From: Hyphomicrobiales bacterium
GTDB taxonomy: Bacteria; Pseudomonadota; Alphaproteobacteria; Rhizobiales; Rhizobiaceae
Direction of reading: 5' to 3'
DNA: 64,000 nucleotides
NCBI GenBank assembly: GCA_900473915.1
Contig: UCNG01000020.1
Location: forward strand, 334,318-398,317
The notes beneath the pieces were generated by a model. It saw nothing but the letters and a program-made list of their open reading frames with translations, was not told the origin of the DNA and searched no databases. Positions 41,985 through 50,456 of this stretch are shown piece after piece (within the stretch, counting starts at the first letter, position 1; every line of letters begins with the position of its first letter). The translations under genes were made by a program, and so were the position numbers.

Positions 41985-42060
41985 TGGAGCGTATTCCGAT
42001 ATGTGTAAAACGGCCTTTCGGCAAGAATGCGCATTAAGACGAACAGTTAGGGCGCTGATT
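41985..42060. repeat. Palindromic repeat copy upstream of the Crp/Fnr gene
   Basis: TTGGAGCGTATTCCGATATG, GTAAAACGGCCTTTCGGC, an AATGCGCATTAAG arm and a partial second half, TTAGGGCGCTGATTC. It lies directly upstream of the regulator's start. Confidence 0.7.
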
Positions 42061-42430
42061 CATCCAAGCAAATCGAAATGCGTTCCCTGTACGTCAGCAG
42101 CAATCAAATGGCGGTATTCCGTCTGGAAAACCTGGAGCATTTCCGGCGTAAACGTCGCCTCCGGCTTCTCAATTTTCAGTAAAGGCAGAAGTCCTCTAAA
42201 CGAAAGATATAGAGGATATATCTCCTGCCGTTCAAGTCTATCTTACAATTGGTCATAAATTTTATGTATTGCTAACATAAGTTAATGACACGATTATTTC
42301 CCGATAGCAATATTCACGTTGGGCATGGTTGGGGCTCTATCCATGCAAGCATTGGAAAAAACTCGTCTCTGACGAAAGTAATAGTAGGATGCATAAACAT
42401 CGAGCAAGTTGAGTATGCCGGGAGCATCAC
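42061..42430. other. Divergent intergenic region, Crp/Fnr and LuxR-type regulator
   Basis: About 370 nt without a gene. A 7-bp perfect inverted repeat AGATATA-N5-TATATCT lies at 42205-42223. AT-rich DNA follows (42,235-42,300) and probably holds the promoter of the downstream regulator. Confidence 0.45.
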
Positions 42431-43153
42431 ATGTTGGAAGCAAGAGGGGATAGCATTTGGACTGCTTTGGAGCAGGGGGATAGGGGACATGCTGCGGGTA
42501 TTGAAGCCGCAGGGGGGCGGCGCATGTTGCTCGTATGCAAGAGCAACCTTGAGCGGCAATGTCTTTATAACGGGCTTGTGCTGAACGGCCTCAAGCTGCC
42601 TGTGGAGACACAGGCGGCAATCGAGCTCGCGGACCCGACTGACGATATCGCAGTTGTTCTTATCAATATCGGCTCCAAGCGGCTGGCCGATCCGTTTTTC
42701 TCGGAAAAATTGCAGGCCGTGATCGAGCTTTGGCGTCCGGTTCCAGTGGTGTTTCTTGCTGAACGCGAGGAGTGGTCCCAGGTCGTGCGCGCCATGGAAA
42801 TCGGCGCTCGTGGTTATATTCCCACTTCAGTTGACATCAAGGTCTGCGTCGAGGCTATTCATCTGGCTACTGCCGGCGGCATGTATGTGCCAGCTTCCAT
42901 GGTTTTCCAGAGCGCGCCGACTGACACCGATGATGACGTGCTGGGAGAATTGCTCACGGCGCGGGAAATCGAGGTCGTCCATGCCATCCGGATTGGCAAG
43001 TCGAACAAGATCATCGCTTTTGAACTCGGCATGAGCGAAGGCACCGTCAAGGCGCATGTGCACAATATCATGAAGAAGATCGGCGCCGCCAACCGCACGG
43101 AAGTAGCGTGCAAGCTGCACAGGATGTACGGCGAGAAATTCGACGTCGATTAG
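42431..43153 (+). CDS. LuxR-type regulator with a degenerate receiver domain
   Basis: 240 residues, NarL/FixJ-like. The C-terminal LuxR helix-turn-helix is intact (LLTAREIEVVHAIRIGKSNK, GTVKAHVHNIMKKIGAANRT). The N-terminal domain (about 31-155) has the receiver fold but lacks its chemistry: the acidic pair after strand 1 is replaced (LLVCKSNLE), the phospho-acceptor Asp is Asn79 (VVLINIGS) and the conserved Lys of strand 5 is absent (GARGYIPTS). It is probably phosphorylation-independent. No histidine kinase is adjacent. GGGAG lies 7 nt upstream of the ATG. Confidence 0.85.
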   Translation: MLEARGDSIWTALEQGDRGHAAGIEAAGGRRMLLVCKSNLERQCLYNGLVLNGLKLPVETQAAIELADPTDDIAVVLINIGSKRLADPFFSEKLQAVIELWRPVPVVFLAEREEWSQVVRAMEIGARGYIPTSVDIKVCVEAIHLATAGGMYVPASMVFQSAPTDTDDDVLGELLTAREIEVVHAIRIGKSNKIIAFELGMSEGTVKAHVHNIMKKIGAANRTEVACKLHRMYGEKFDVD

Positions 43154-43248
43154 CGCATTTCGATCTGATTGGATCAGATCGGCTGTATCTCTATGGTTTA
43201 ACGCGCATCTTTTCCGAAAACCGTTCCACCCTTTTCGCGATGCGCTCA
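43153..43248. repeat. Composite palindromic repeat, reversed halves
   Basis: CGATCTGATTGGATCAGATCG palindrome in the first half (its arms CGATCTGAT/ATCAGATCG), then an inverted unit, GCGCATCTTTTCCG / CCTTTTCGCGATGCGC. It begins at the last base of the LuxR-type gene's stop codon. Confidence 0.75.
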
Positions 43249-43411
43249 CAAATGTCGGCTTCACGCAGGCCCGCAATTCAGCTTGCGCTGGCGAAGAATC
43301 CTGAAAATTGAATTCCATTCCGGGACATTCGAGTTGAAGTGGTTGCTTTCTATTGAAAAACCGCGAAATTACCTGAATGCAATCCGAAAAAAATCCAGCC
43401 CCAGGACGATT

Positions 43412-44203
43412 ATGCAGCTCACGCCCCGTCACAATGCAATTCTAGAGCTCGCTCGCAAGCAAGGGCAGGTTCTGGTGGAGGATCTGGCTGCGGCTTTTGA
43501 CGTAACGCCGCAGACCGTGCGCAAGGATCTGAACGATCTTTGCCGCGCCCGGATGCTGCGTCGTATCCATGGCGGCGCGCTCTATCCGTCCGGCGTGGAA
43601 AATATGGAATATGAAGCGCGACGCCGCATTGCCGCGCACGAAAAGGAATCGATCGGGCGCGCTGCTGCCGAAATCATTCCAGACGGCGCTTCCCTGTTCA
43701 TCAATATCGGCACGACCACCGAAGCCGTCAGCCAGGCATTGGTCGATCACAGCAATCTGATGGTCATTACCAATAATATCAACGTTGCCAATACATTGCG
43801 CGTCCATCCCTCAATCGAGGTGGTGGTTGCGGGCGGCGTGGTGCGCCCGTCTGATGGCGGCATTGTTGGTGAAGCCGCAGTGGACTTCATCCGGCAATTC
43901 AAGGTCGATTATGCAATCATCGGCGCTTCCGCGATGGATGAGGATGGCGCGTTGCTCGATTTCGATTTTCGCGAAGTGAAGGTGGCGCAGGCCATCATCG
44001 CCAATGCCCGGCACGTGATTCTCGTCACCGATTCCACAAAACTGGAACGCACCGCGCCGGTGCGCATCGGTCACATATCGCAGATCGATACCTTCATCAC
44101 CGATCACTGTCCGTCGAGCCAGTTGCGGGAATTGTGCCGCGAAAGCGAGGTCGAGCTGATCGAAACCCTTGGAGAAAGCCAGATTGAGGAACAGCGAACC
44201 TAG
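43412..44203 (+). CDS. glpR: DeoR-family repressor, GlpR-like
   Basis: 263 residues from ATG 43412 (AGGA 7 nt upstream). N-terminal DeoR helix-turn-helix (LVEDLAAAFDVTPQTVRKDL, then RIHGGALYP) and C-terminal sugar-phosphate sensor domain (FINIGTTTEAVSQAL, VTDSTKLER). It lies directly before glpD with TTTCG repeats between them, so the likely ligand is glycerol 3-phosphate and the likely target glpD. The longer frame to 43283 has no start signal. Confidence 0.9.
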   Translation: MQLTPRHNAILELARKQGQVLVEDLAAAFDVTPQTVRKDLNDLCRARMLRRIHGGALYPSGVENMEYEARRRIAAHEKESIGRAAAEIIPDGASLFINIGTTTEAVSQALVDHSNLMVITNNINVANTLRVHPSIEVVVAGGVVRPSDGGIVGEAAVDFIRQFKVDYAIIGASAMDEDGALLDFDFREVKVAQAIIANARHVILVTDSTKLERTAPVRIGHISQIDTFITDHCPSSQLRELCRESEVELIETLGESQIEEQRT

Positions 44204-44262
44204 TTTCGTTTCATTTTCGGTTTGCTTTCGTATTAAATGAATTATATTCGCTTTGGTTTTCG
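44204..44262 (+). promoter_or_regulatory. Phased TTTCG repeats: probable GlpR operator and glpD promoter
   Basis: TTTCG occurs at 44204, 44215, 44226 and 44258, with an ATTCG at 44246-44250. The first three are exactly 11 bp apart, so they face one side of the helix. AT-rich TATTAAATGAATTATATT between them fits a -10 region. DeoR/GlpR-type repressors are known to bind TTTCG repeats. Confidence 0.65.
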
Positions 44263-44285
44263 GAGAGCGGTCTTCGGGGTTCGCC

Positions 44286-45797
44286 ATGGCGCAAGAGAAA
44301 TTATTCGACATTTTTGTAATCGGCGGCGGCATCAACGGCTGCGGCATCGCGCGTGATGCGGTTGGCCGGGGATTTTCCGTTGGCCTTGCCGAGATGAACG
44401 ATCTGGCAAGCGGCACCTCGTCGCGGGCAACCAAGCTCATTCACGGCGGTTTGCGCTATCTGGAGCACTACGAATTTCGTCTGGTGCGCGAGGCGCTGAT
44501 GGAGCGCGAGGTGCTGTGGGCCAATGCGCCGCACATCATTCATCCGATGCGGTTCGTGCTGCCTTATCACAAGGGCGGGGTGCGCCCTGCATGGCTGCTG
44601 AGGCTGGGGCTGTTCCTTTATGACCATCTGGGTGGGCGCAAAAAGCTTGCCGCCACGCGCACGCTCGACATGCGTTCCGATCCGGCGGCAGCGCCCTTGA
44701 AGCCGCTTTTCACCAAGGCATTCGAATATTCGGATTGCTGGGTTGACGATGCGCGCTTCGTTGCCTTGACCGCCCGCGATGCTGCGGATCGCGGCGCGAT
44801 GATCCGCACCCGGACCAAAGTCGTGGCGGCCCGCCGCGACCGGGAATGCTGGACCATCACGCTGGAAGATACTGGCACGCATGAGCGCGAGGACGTTCGC
44901 GCCCGCCTGCTGGTCAATGCTGCCGGTCCATGGGCCGACAGGATTTTGCGGGATGTCGAGGGAGATCGGCAGCTTCACAATGTCCGCCTTGTCCAGGGCA
45001 GCCATATCGTGGTGCGCATGAAATTCTCCGATCCGCGCTCCTATTTCTTCCAGAACAATGACGGGCGCATCATATTCGCCATTCCTTATGAAGACGATTT
45101 CACCCTGATCGGCACGACCGATCAGGACTATCAGGGCGATCCGGCCAAGGTCGCGATCACTGACAGCGAGACCGATTATCTTTGCGCGGCAGCCAGCGAA
45201 TATTTCAAGGAACCCGTCAGTCGCGGGGATATCGTCTGGACCTATTCCGGTGTCCGGCCGCTTTATGATGACGGCGCCAGCAAGGCACAGGAAGCGACCC
45301 GCGACTATGTGCTGAAAGAGGATGCGCCCGATGGGCTTGCTCCGCTGATCAACGTGTTCGGCGGTAAGCTGACCACGGCGCGGCGGCTTGCCGAACATAT
45401 GCTGGAGAAGATCGAGCATCGGCTGGGAAAAAAGGGCGCGCCATGGACCCACGCCGCACCGCTGCCGGGCGGGGATTTCGCGGATGTCGAGTTCGAGCGC
45501 GAGCTGCAAAAGGTGAATGCCGCCTATTCCTTCCTGACGCCTGCTCACGCGCGGCGGCTGTTCCGGCAATATGGAACGCGCATTCATGTCCTGCTTGGCG
45601 ATGCCGCTTCGCTCGCCGATCTCGGGCAGCATTTCGGGGCCGACCTTTACGAAGCCGAAGTGCGCTATCTGCTTGAGAACGAATGGGCTGTCAGCGCCGA
45701 GGATGTTTTGTGGCGGCGCACGAAGCTTGGTCTTCGCCTCAATGCGTCGGATGTTTCCTCGCTTGAGGAGTATCTGAAGCCGGCACGCGTCGCCTGA
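44286..45797 (+). CDS. glpD: Aerobic glycerol-3-phosphate dehydrogenase
   Basis: A membrane-associated FAD enzyme that oxidises glycerol 3-phosphate to dihydroxyacetone phosphate and feeds the quinone pool. 503 residues from ATG 44286. FAD motif IGGGINGCGIARDA, ATKLIHGGLRYLEHYEF, and the C-terminal domain with NVFGGKLTTARRLAEHML. Next to glpR, probably its repressor. No glycerol kinase or uptake genes are in the window. Confidence 0.96.
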   Translation: MAQEKLFDIFVIGGGINGCGIARDAVGRGFSVGLAEMNDLASGTSSRATKLIHGGLRYLEHYEFRLVREALMEREVLWANAPHIIHPMRFVLPYHKGGVRPAWLLRLGLFLYDHLGGRKKLAATRTLDMRSDPAAAPLKPLFTKAFEYSDCWVDDARFVALTARDAADRGAMIRTRTKVVAARRDRECWTITLEDTGTHEREDVRARLLVNAAGPWADRILRDVEGDRQLHNVRLVQGSHIVVRMKFSDPRSYFFQNNDGRIIFAIPYEDDFTLIGTTDQDYQGDPAKVAITDSETDYLCAAASEYFKEPVSRGDIVWTYSGVRPLYDDGASKAQEATRDYVLKEDAPDGLAPLINVFGGKLTTARRLAEHMLEKIEHRLGKKGAPWTHAAPLPGGDFADVEFERELQKVNAAYSFLTPAHARRLFRQYGTRIHVLLGDAASLADLGQHFGADLYEAEVRYLLENEWAVSAEDVLWRRTKLGLRLNASDVSSLEEYLKPARVA

Positions 45798-45846
45798 TAC
45801 TACAGTTGCATTCCTCGTGATGCCGGGCTGCAAAGAGCAATTTTTT

Positions 45847-45935
45847 GCGCTCCGGTGCTCACGTACCCTTAAGTACGCTCCGCTCCGGTGCTCGAAAATC
45901 ACCCTTTTCGCCACGTCCTGACGAGTTTGCAACCG
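45847..45935. repeat. Different intergenic repeat downstream of glpD
   Basis: A direct repeat GCTCCGGTGCTC occurs twice (near 45849 and 45882) around a palindrome GTACCCTTAAGTAC. I recall similar CACGTAC...GTACGCTCC elements between genes of other bacteria. It is unrelated to the main repeat family here. Confidence 0.6.
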
Positions 45936-46035
45936 TAGTGCCAACCTTCTCAATCTTTAGCCACACTTGCCAGTCGTGCTGTGAGCCGTCATTATCCTCC
46001 CATAAAGCGGGTTCCAGCCTTCCTGGGAGGAAAAG

Positions 46036-47007
46036 ATGGGCACACCGCAAGACCGAACACATGCTGACCGAATCCAGTCCGCGATCATGACGGCGGGTGG
46101 CGCTGCGCGGTCCGCTCTGGTCGCCTCATGGCGACGCTCGGCGGAACTGCATGGGCTCGACCCTGCCGAGCCGGGAGCCGTGCGCACGCTTTCCGATGGG
46201 GAATTCCGGACCGCTCATCAGCGCATCGAACGCCTTGCCAGCATTGCGCAGGCCAGCATGGATCGCCTTTATCTGGCTGTCGGCGGCGTCGGCTGCTGCG
46301 TGCTGCTGGCCGATAGCGAGGGCGTGCCGGTCGAACGGCGCGGCGCACCCGGCGACGACGACACCTTCTACCGCTGGGGGCTGTGGACGGGCGCTGTCTG
46401 GAGCGAACAGAGCGAAGGCACGAACGGCATCGGCACCTGCATCGTCGAACAGCGCGCGCTGACGATCCATCGCGATCAGCATTTTCATACGCGCAATATC
46501 GGGCTTTCCTGCACCGTCGCCCCGATCCATGACCATCAGGGGCGGTTGATGGCGGCGCTCGATGTCTCCTCATGCCGCGCCGATCTGACAGAGGCTTTTG
46601 CGCAGCTTATATCGGTTGCCGTCATCGACGCCGCACGGCGCATCGAGGCTGAAAATTTCCGTCAGGCTTTTCCTGATGCCCGTATCATGCTGGTTCCCAG
46701 CCCTGACCGTACCGGCGGCGCACTGATCGCCGTGGACAAGGACGACCTCGTTGTCGGGGCGACCCGCGCCGCACGGCTTGCGCTGGAGCTTGACGATGAC
46801 ACACTGGCAGGCCCGTTGCCTGCCGCCGACCTTCTTGGCTGGCATGCCGACCCGCGTGAAGATATGGCGGAATCGGAGCGGAGCGTTATTCTGCGGGCTC
46901 TTGCGCGCGCCGAGGGGAATATTTCGGCTGCCGCCGGGCTTCTGGGCATCAGCCGCGCCACGCTTCATCGCAAGCTGAACCGTCTGAAGATCATTCGCGC
47001 CCATTGA
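46036..47007 (+). CDS. GAF-Fis transcription regulator (AcoR-like, without AAA+ domain)
   Basis: 323 residues: an N-terminal AcoR-type region with a GAF domain (about 55-200; WSEQSEGTNGIGTCIVE, TVAPIHDHQGRLMAALDVS) and a C-terminal Fis-type helix-turn-helix (GNISAAAGLLGISRATLHRKL). The central sigma-54-activating ATPase normally found in AcoR is absent, so it cannot drive sigma-54 promoters in the usual way. A strong ribosome site (GGGAGG) precedes it. It probably regulates the adjacent aldehyde dehydrogenase. Confidence 0.85.
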   Translation: MGTPQDRTHADRIQSAIMTAGGAARSALVASWRRSAELHGLDPAEPGAVRTLSDGEFRTAHQRIERLASIAQASMDRLYLAVGGVGCCVLLADSEGVPVERRGAPGDDDTFYRWGLWTGAVWSEQSEGTNGIGTCIVEQRALTIHRDQHFHTRNIGLSCTVAPIHDHQGRLMAALDVSSCRADLTEAFAQLISVAVIDAARRIEAENFRQAFPDARIMLVPSPDRTGGALIAVDKDDLVVGATRAARLALELDDDTLAGPLPAADLLGWHADPREDMAESERSVILRALARAEGNISAAAGLLGISRATLHRKLNRLKIIRAH

Positions 47008-47037
47008 GAAAGCCACGCTGAAATAGGCGGGCGAAAC

Positions 47038-47055
47038 TGTCTCAATATTGCGACA
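47038..47055 (+). promoter_or_regulatory. 18-bp palindrome: candidate operator of the aldehyde dehydrogenase gene
   Basis: TGTCTCAATATTGCGACA is an inverted repeat with a single mismatched pair, about 100 nt before the aldehyde dehydrogenase start and just after the GAF-Fis gene. The TGTC-N-GACA form fits a Fis-type dimeric activator site. Confidence 0.6.
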
Positions 47056-47158
47056 CATAACCTTGCCAGCTTGAATCTGCGGGATGACTCTTCCCCACCG
47101 CCGCGCGATCCTCAACCATGAAGCGCTGTAGGAGCAGCGTTGTTTCTGGGAGGATGTC

Positions 47159-48676
47159 ATGAACAAGGTTGAATTCAGCCGGACAGTGAAGCCGGCCTTT
47201 GCAAAGCGCTATGGAAACTTCATCGGCGGCAAATGGGCAGAGCCCAAATCGGGCCGCTATTTCGACAACACATCGCCCGTCAATGGACAGGTGCTTTGCG
47301 AAATAGCCCGTTCCGATGCCGCCGATGTGGAAGCGGCGCTCGACGCAGCGCATGCCGCCAAGGATGCATGGGGCAGGACGAGCGCGGCTGAACGCGCGCT
47401 CATTCTCAATCGCATCGCCGACCGGATTGAGGAAAACCTGCCTGCGCTGGCGGCTGCCGAAACGTGGGACAACGGCAAGCCGATCCGTGAAACCACCAAT
47501 GCCGACCTGCCGCTGGCGGTCGACCACTTCCGCTATTTCGCAGGCGTCATTCGCGCCCAGGAAGGCGGCATTTCGGAAATCGATCACGACACGGTTGCCT
47601 ATCATTTTCATGAACCGCTTGGCGTCGTCGGTCAGATCATCCCTTGGAATTTCCCGATTCTCATGGCGACGTGGAAGCTTGCGCCCGCCCTTGCCGCAGG
47701 CAATTGCGTGGTGCTGAAGCCTGCCGAACAGACACCGGCTTCCATCCTCGTTCTGATGGAACTGATCGGCGATCTGCTGCCGCCGGGCGTGGTCAATGTC
47801 GTCAACGGCTTCGGCCTTGAGGCAGGCAAACCGCTCGCGTCGAGCCCGCGCATCGCGAAAATCGCCTTCACCGGCGAAACGACGACGGGACGCCTGATCA
47901 TGCAATATGCCAGCCAGAACCTCATTCCGGTCACGCTGGAACTGGGCGGCAAATCGCCCAACATCTTCTTCAAGGATGTTGCTGCCGAAGACGACGATTT
48001 TCTCGACAAGGCCATTGAAGGCTTCGTGATGTTCGCGCTCAATCAGGGCGAGGTGTGCACCTGCCCGAGCCGCGCTCTCATTCATGAATCGATCTATGAC
48101 AGGTTCATGGAAAAGGCGCTGAAGCGTGTCGAAGCCATTGTGCAGGGCGATCCGCTCGATCCGGCCACGATGATCGGCGCGCAGGCCTCCAGCGAACAGT
48201 TGGAAAAAATCCTGAGCTATCTCGATATCGGCCGTCAGGAAGGCGCGGAAGTGCTGGCGGGCGGCGAGCGCAATGTCCTGCCGGGCGATCTGGCTGGCGG
48301 CTATTACGTCAAGCCGACCGTGTTCAAGGGCAACAACAAGATGCGCATTTTCCAGGAGGAAATTTTTGGGCCGGTCGTCTCGGTTGCAACCTTCAAGGAC
48401 GATGCGGAAGCGCTGTCGATTGCCAATGACACGCTCTACGGGCTGGGCGCCGGCATATGGACGCGGGACGGAACGCGCGCCTATCGCTTCGGTCGCGCCA
48501 TTCAGGCGGGCCGTGTCTGGACCAACTGCTACCACGCCTATCCGGCTCATGCGGCATTCGGCGGCTACAAGCAGTCGGGTATCGGTCGCGAAAATCACCT
48601 GAAGATGCTGGACCACTACCAGAACACCAAGAACATGCTGGTGAGCTATAGCCCGAAGAAGCTCGGCTTCTTCTGA
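47159..48676 (+). CDS. NAD-dependent aldehyde dehydrogenase (ExaC/AcoD type)
   Basis: 505 residues, cytosolic. Catalytic Cys300 in [11 protein letters not shown] (Cys302 beside it), Glu in LELGGKSPN, cofactor motif [11 protein letters not shown], and the C-terminal ending YSPKKLGFF typical of the ExaC/AldB group that oxidises acetaldehyde and similar aldehydes. GGGAGG precedes ATG 47159. Paired upstream with an AcoR-like regulator; its usual DUF779 partner lies 1.3 kb away, beyond an inserted gene. Confidence 0.93.
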   Translation: MNKVEFSRTVKPAFAKRYGNFIGGKWAEPKSGRYFDNTSPVNGQVLCEIARSDAADVEAALDAAHAAKDAWGRTSAAERALILNRIADRIEENLPALAAAETWDNGKPIRETTNADLPLAVDHFRYFAGVIRAQEGGISEIDHDTVAYHFHEPLGVVGQIIPWNFPILMATWKLAPALAAGNCVVLKPAEQTPASILVLMELIGDLLPPGVVNVVNGFGLEAGKPLASSPRIAKIAFTGETTTGRLIMQYASQNLIPVTLELGGKSPNIFFKDVAAEDDDFLDKAIEGFVMFALNQGEVCTCPSRALIHESIYDRFMEKALKRVEAIVQGDPLDPATMIGAQASSEQLEKILSYLDIGRQEGAEVLAGGERNVLPGDLAGGYYVKPTVFKGNNKMRIFQEEIFGPVVSVATFKDDAEALSIANDTLYGLGAGIWTRDGTRAYRFGRAIQAGRVWTNCYHAYPAHAAFGGYKQSGIGRENHLKMLDHYQNTKNMLVSYSPKKLGFF

Positions 48677-48686
48677 GTGACTGTCT

Positions 48687-48732
48687 GCGCAGGGAACCAG
48701 CCCAGTGAGCTGGTTTCCCTGCGCGGATTTTT
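48687..48732 (+). terminator. Strong rho-independent terminator of the aldehyde dehydrogenase gene
   Basis: GCGCAGGGAA and CCAGC pair with GCTGG and TTTCCCTGCGC (a 15-bp stem with one bulge), followed by GGATTTTTTTG. It lies 10 nt after the stop codon, so the gene ends as its own transcript. Confidence 0.92.
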
Positions 48733-48759
48733 TGCTGGAATAGGAGCGCCGTTGATCCT

Positions 48760-48859
48760 TAGAGCGCATTCCCAAAAGTGTGAAACGGTTTTCGGAAAAA
48801 ATGCGCGGTAGAATAAATATTTAGAGCGCCGACCTGATCCAGTCAGATGGAAACTCTAG
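48760..48859. repeat. Composite palindromic repeat, full length
   Basis: First half TTAGAGCGCATTCCCAAAAG ... ACGGTTTTCGGAAAAAATGCGC; an AT-rich spacer; second half TTAGAGCGCCGACCTGATCC, AGTCAGATGG and AACTCTA. At about 100 bp it is the clearest full-length copy, and it borders the low-GC insertion that follows. Confidence 0.85.
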
Positions 48860-48976
48860 GTCATGACCCTAAATATAACGGATGAATGATGAAGCATTTG
48901 GAAGCGGATGAATATTTCCGACGGCAAATTTCAGGTCGTGTGACTTGAAATGGATGATAGTATTTATAAGATATAT

Positions 48977-49822
48977 TTATCTTTTAGTTAGTGTAGCAAC
49001 GGAAATATGAGGCCATATCATACCGCCGAATATAATATTTACAGTTTGCGTGTACTGCAATTGTAGAAATTTTACTCCATTTCGCGTCACCATACGTTCA
49101 ATGTTGAATGTCGCCGTCGTGTCAATTGCTTCTGCATTGGTTTTGAGAAACGGAATGTTGGATATGCCGCCAAAGGGCAGCGTACTTACGCTAAGGGCGG
49201 TATTGGACTGGCACACCATTTTTTCTGTAGTGATCTGCTGGCGAAGCACCTCTTTCAGCGGTTTGTTCAAATCGTCCGGATCGTAGCCGCCGGGGAACGG
49301 TCCAGCACGATACGGGGCATTGTATCCGATTGTGAGGGGAGGTCCCCCCGGCACAGGACGCGCCAGGGGTGACGCTTGAGGATAAAATGGCGCTTGATCA
49401 TCGGTATATGACGTGCCTTGTGCAAGCAGGGTCGTACCGTGCGGAATGCTCGACTGACGTACGACGGATGGCCCCCCGGGAGGACTTGTGGTCGCCGGTA
49501 TGTTCAGCCAGATGCCGGGTTCGATGTGGATGCGCTGTCCCGTGCTCTGATCGTTTATTGTTTGAAGGTAGGTCACGCCCGCCAGAGATATGTCATCCTG
49601 ACTGTCTCCGCGATTTACAATTGTTTTCGTCGGCTCAAAGGTCAATGTCTCGGAGGTGGCATTGATCAAAACACGAAAAGATTTCCGATCGTGGAAATCA
49701 GGAAGTCCTATTACATTGTAACCAAATCCGGTCCAGGTTCCGGGCAAGTCGGCAAGAGGTCCGAGGGGATCGTCTGCAGCGGCAAAAATTGGCAAAGCTT
49801 GTTCATGATGGAGTTCGTCCAT
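48977..49822 (-). CDS. Low-GC orphan, possible lipocalin-like/heme-binding protein
   Basis: 281 residues, no signal peptide or membrane segment. N-terminal PLADLPGTWTGFGYNVIGLP resembles the opening of lipocalin- or nitrobindin-like beta-barrels; further motifs are HIEPGIWLNIPAT and IPHGTTLLAQGTSY. I recall database entries of this shape labelled heme-binding, but no ligand residue can be assigned. Sampled GC is about 48 percent against 60 percent in the neighbouring dehydrogenase. The flanks are AT-rich and the gene is on the opposite strand, all pointing to horizontal gain. Confidence 0.65.
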   Translation of the reverse strand: MDELHHEQALPIFAAADDPLGPLADLPGTWTGFGYNVIGLPDFHDRKSFRVLINATSETLTFEPTKTIVNRGDSQDDISLAGVTYLQTINDQSTGQRIHIEPGIWLNIPATTSPPGGPSVVRQSSIPHGTTLLAQGTSYTDDQAPFYPQASPLARPVPGGPPLTIGYNAPYRAGPFPGGYDPDDLNKPLKEVLRQQITTEKMVCQSNTALSVSTLPFGGISNIPFLKTNAEAIDTTATFNIERMVTRNGVKFLQLQYTQTVNIIFGGMIWPHISVATLTKR

Positions 49823-49975
49823 TTTGCTTTCCTTTTAATTATAAATACATTTATTGTTTTATATTCTATTTTAAAAATTTATATACGACAGTATTTACAG
49901 GATTATATTGTTAATATATACAGTATAAATTATTCCTGATAAGTGATGCGAGTCAGCAACCTGATGGAGGAGGCT

Positions 49976-50335
49976 ATGGCTGAGGATATTTCAGGGAATG
50001 CTAAGAGGCAGGTGAGCGCCACGCCGGCGGCGCTCGAACTTATCCGCGAGTTGCAGGCCGAATATGGGCCGATCATGTTCCACCAGTCGGGCGGTTGCTG
50101 CGACGGATCATCGCCGATGTGCTATCCGCAAGGCGAATTCATCGTCGGTGATACGGACGTGAAACTCGGAGAAGTCGGTGGCGCGCCGGTCTATATCAGC
50201 GGTCCGCAATATGAAGTCTGGAAGCACACCGAGCTCATCATCGATGTCGTTCCCGGACGCGGCGGCATGTTTTCCCTCGACAATGGGCGCGAAGTCCGGT
50301 TTCTGACGCGCTCGCGGGTCTGCTCAATTCCCTGA
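49976..50335 (+). CDS. DUF779 family protein
   Basis: 119 residues from ATG 49976, which has a strong GGAGGAG site. Conserved FHQSGGCCDGSSPMCYP with adjacent cysteines suggests metal or redox chemistry. DUF779 genes normally follow an ExaC/AcoD-type aldehyde dehydrogenase and are thought to be functionally linked to it. Here the orphan gene and AT-rich DNA separate them. It now needs its own promoter, possibly in the AT-rich stretch at 49,823-49,930. Confidence 0.88.
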   Translation: MAEDISGNAKRQVSATPAALELIRELQAEYGPIMFHQSGGCCDGSSPMCYPQGEFIVGDTDVKLGEVGGAPVYISGPQYEVWKHTELIIDVVPGRGGMFSLDNGREVRFLTRSRVCSIP

Positions 50336-50363
50336 TTTCTCTTTTCGTTTTGCGGCGAAGCGG

Positions 50364-50421
50364 TTAGAGCATTTCCAGCAAAAGTGCGAAGCGGTTTTGC
50401 GTCGGATAATGCGTGAAAACA
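50364..50421 (+). repeat. Palindromic repeat copy downstream of DUF779
   Basis: TTAGAGCATTTCCAGCAAAAG, GTGCGAAGCGGTTTTGCG and TCGGATAATGCGTGAAAAC, an intact copy 28 nt after the DUF779 stop and 36 nt before the LacI-family gene. Confidence 0.88.
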
Positions 50422-50456
50422 GAAGGATAGATCGGAGGGGAGGGAGACGATCCGAC

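Noticed and set aside
44301-45953. A 550-codon minus-strand frame opposite glpD
   Set aside because: Antisense shadow of the complete glpD gene; no recognisable domain or ribosome site.
46981-47158. A sigma-54 (-24/-12) promoter before the aldehyde dehydrogenase
   Set aside because: AcoR-like regulators usually act with sigma-54, but no TGGCAC-N5-TTGC pattern is visible and the regulator lacks the ATPase domain.
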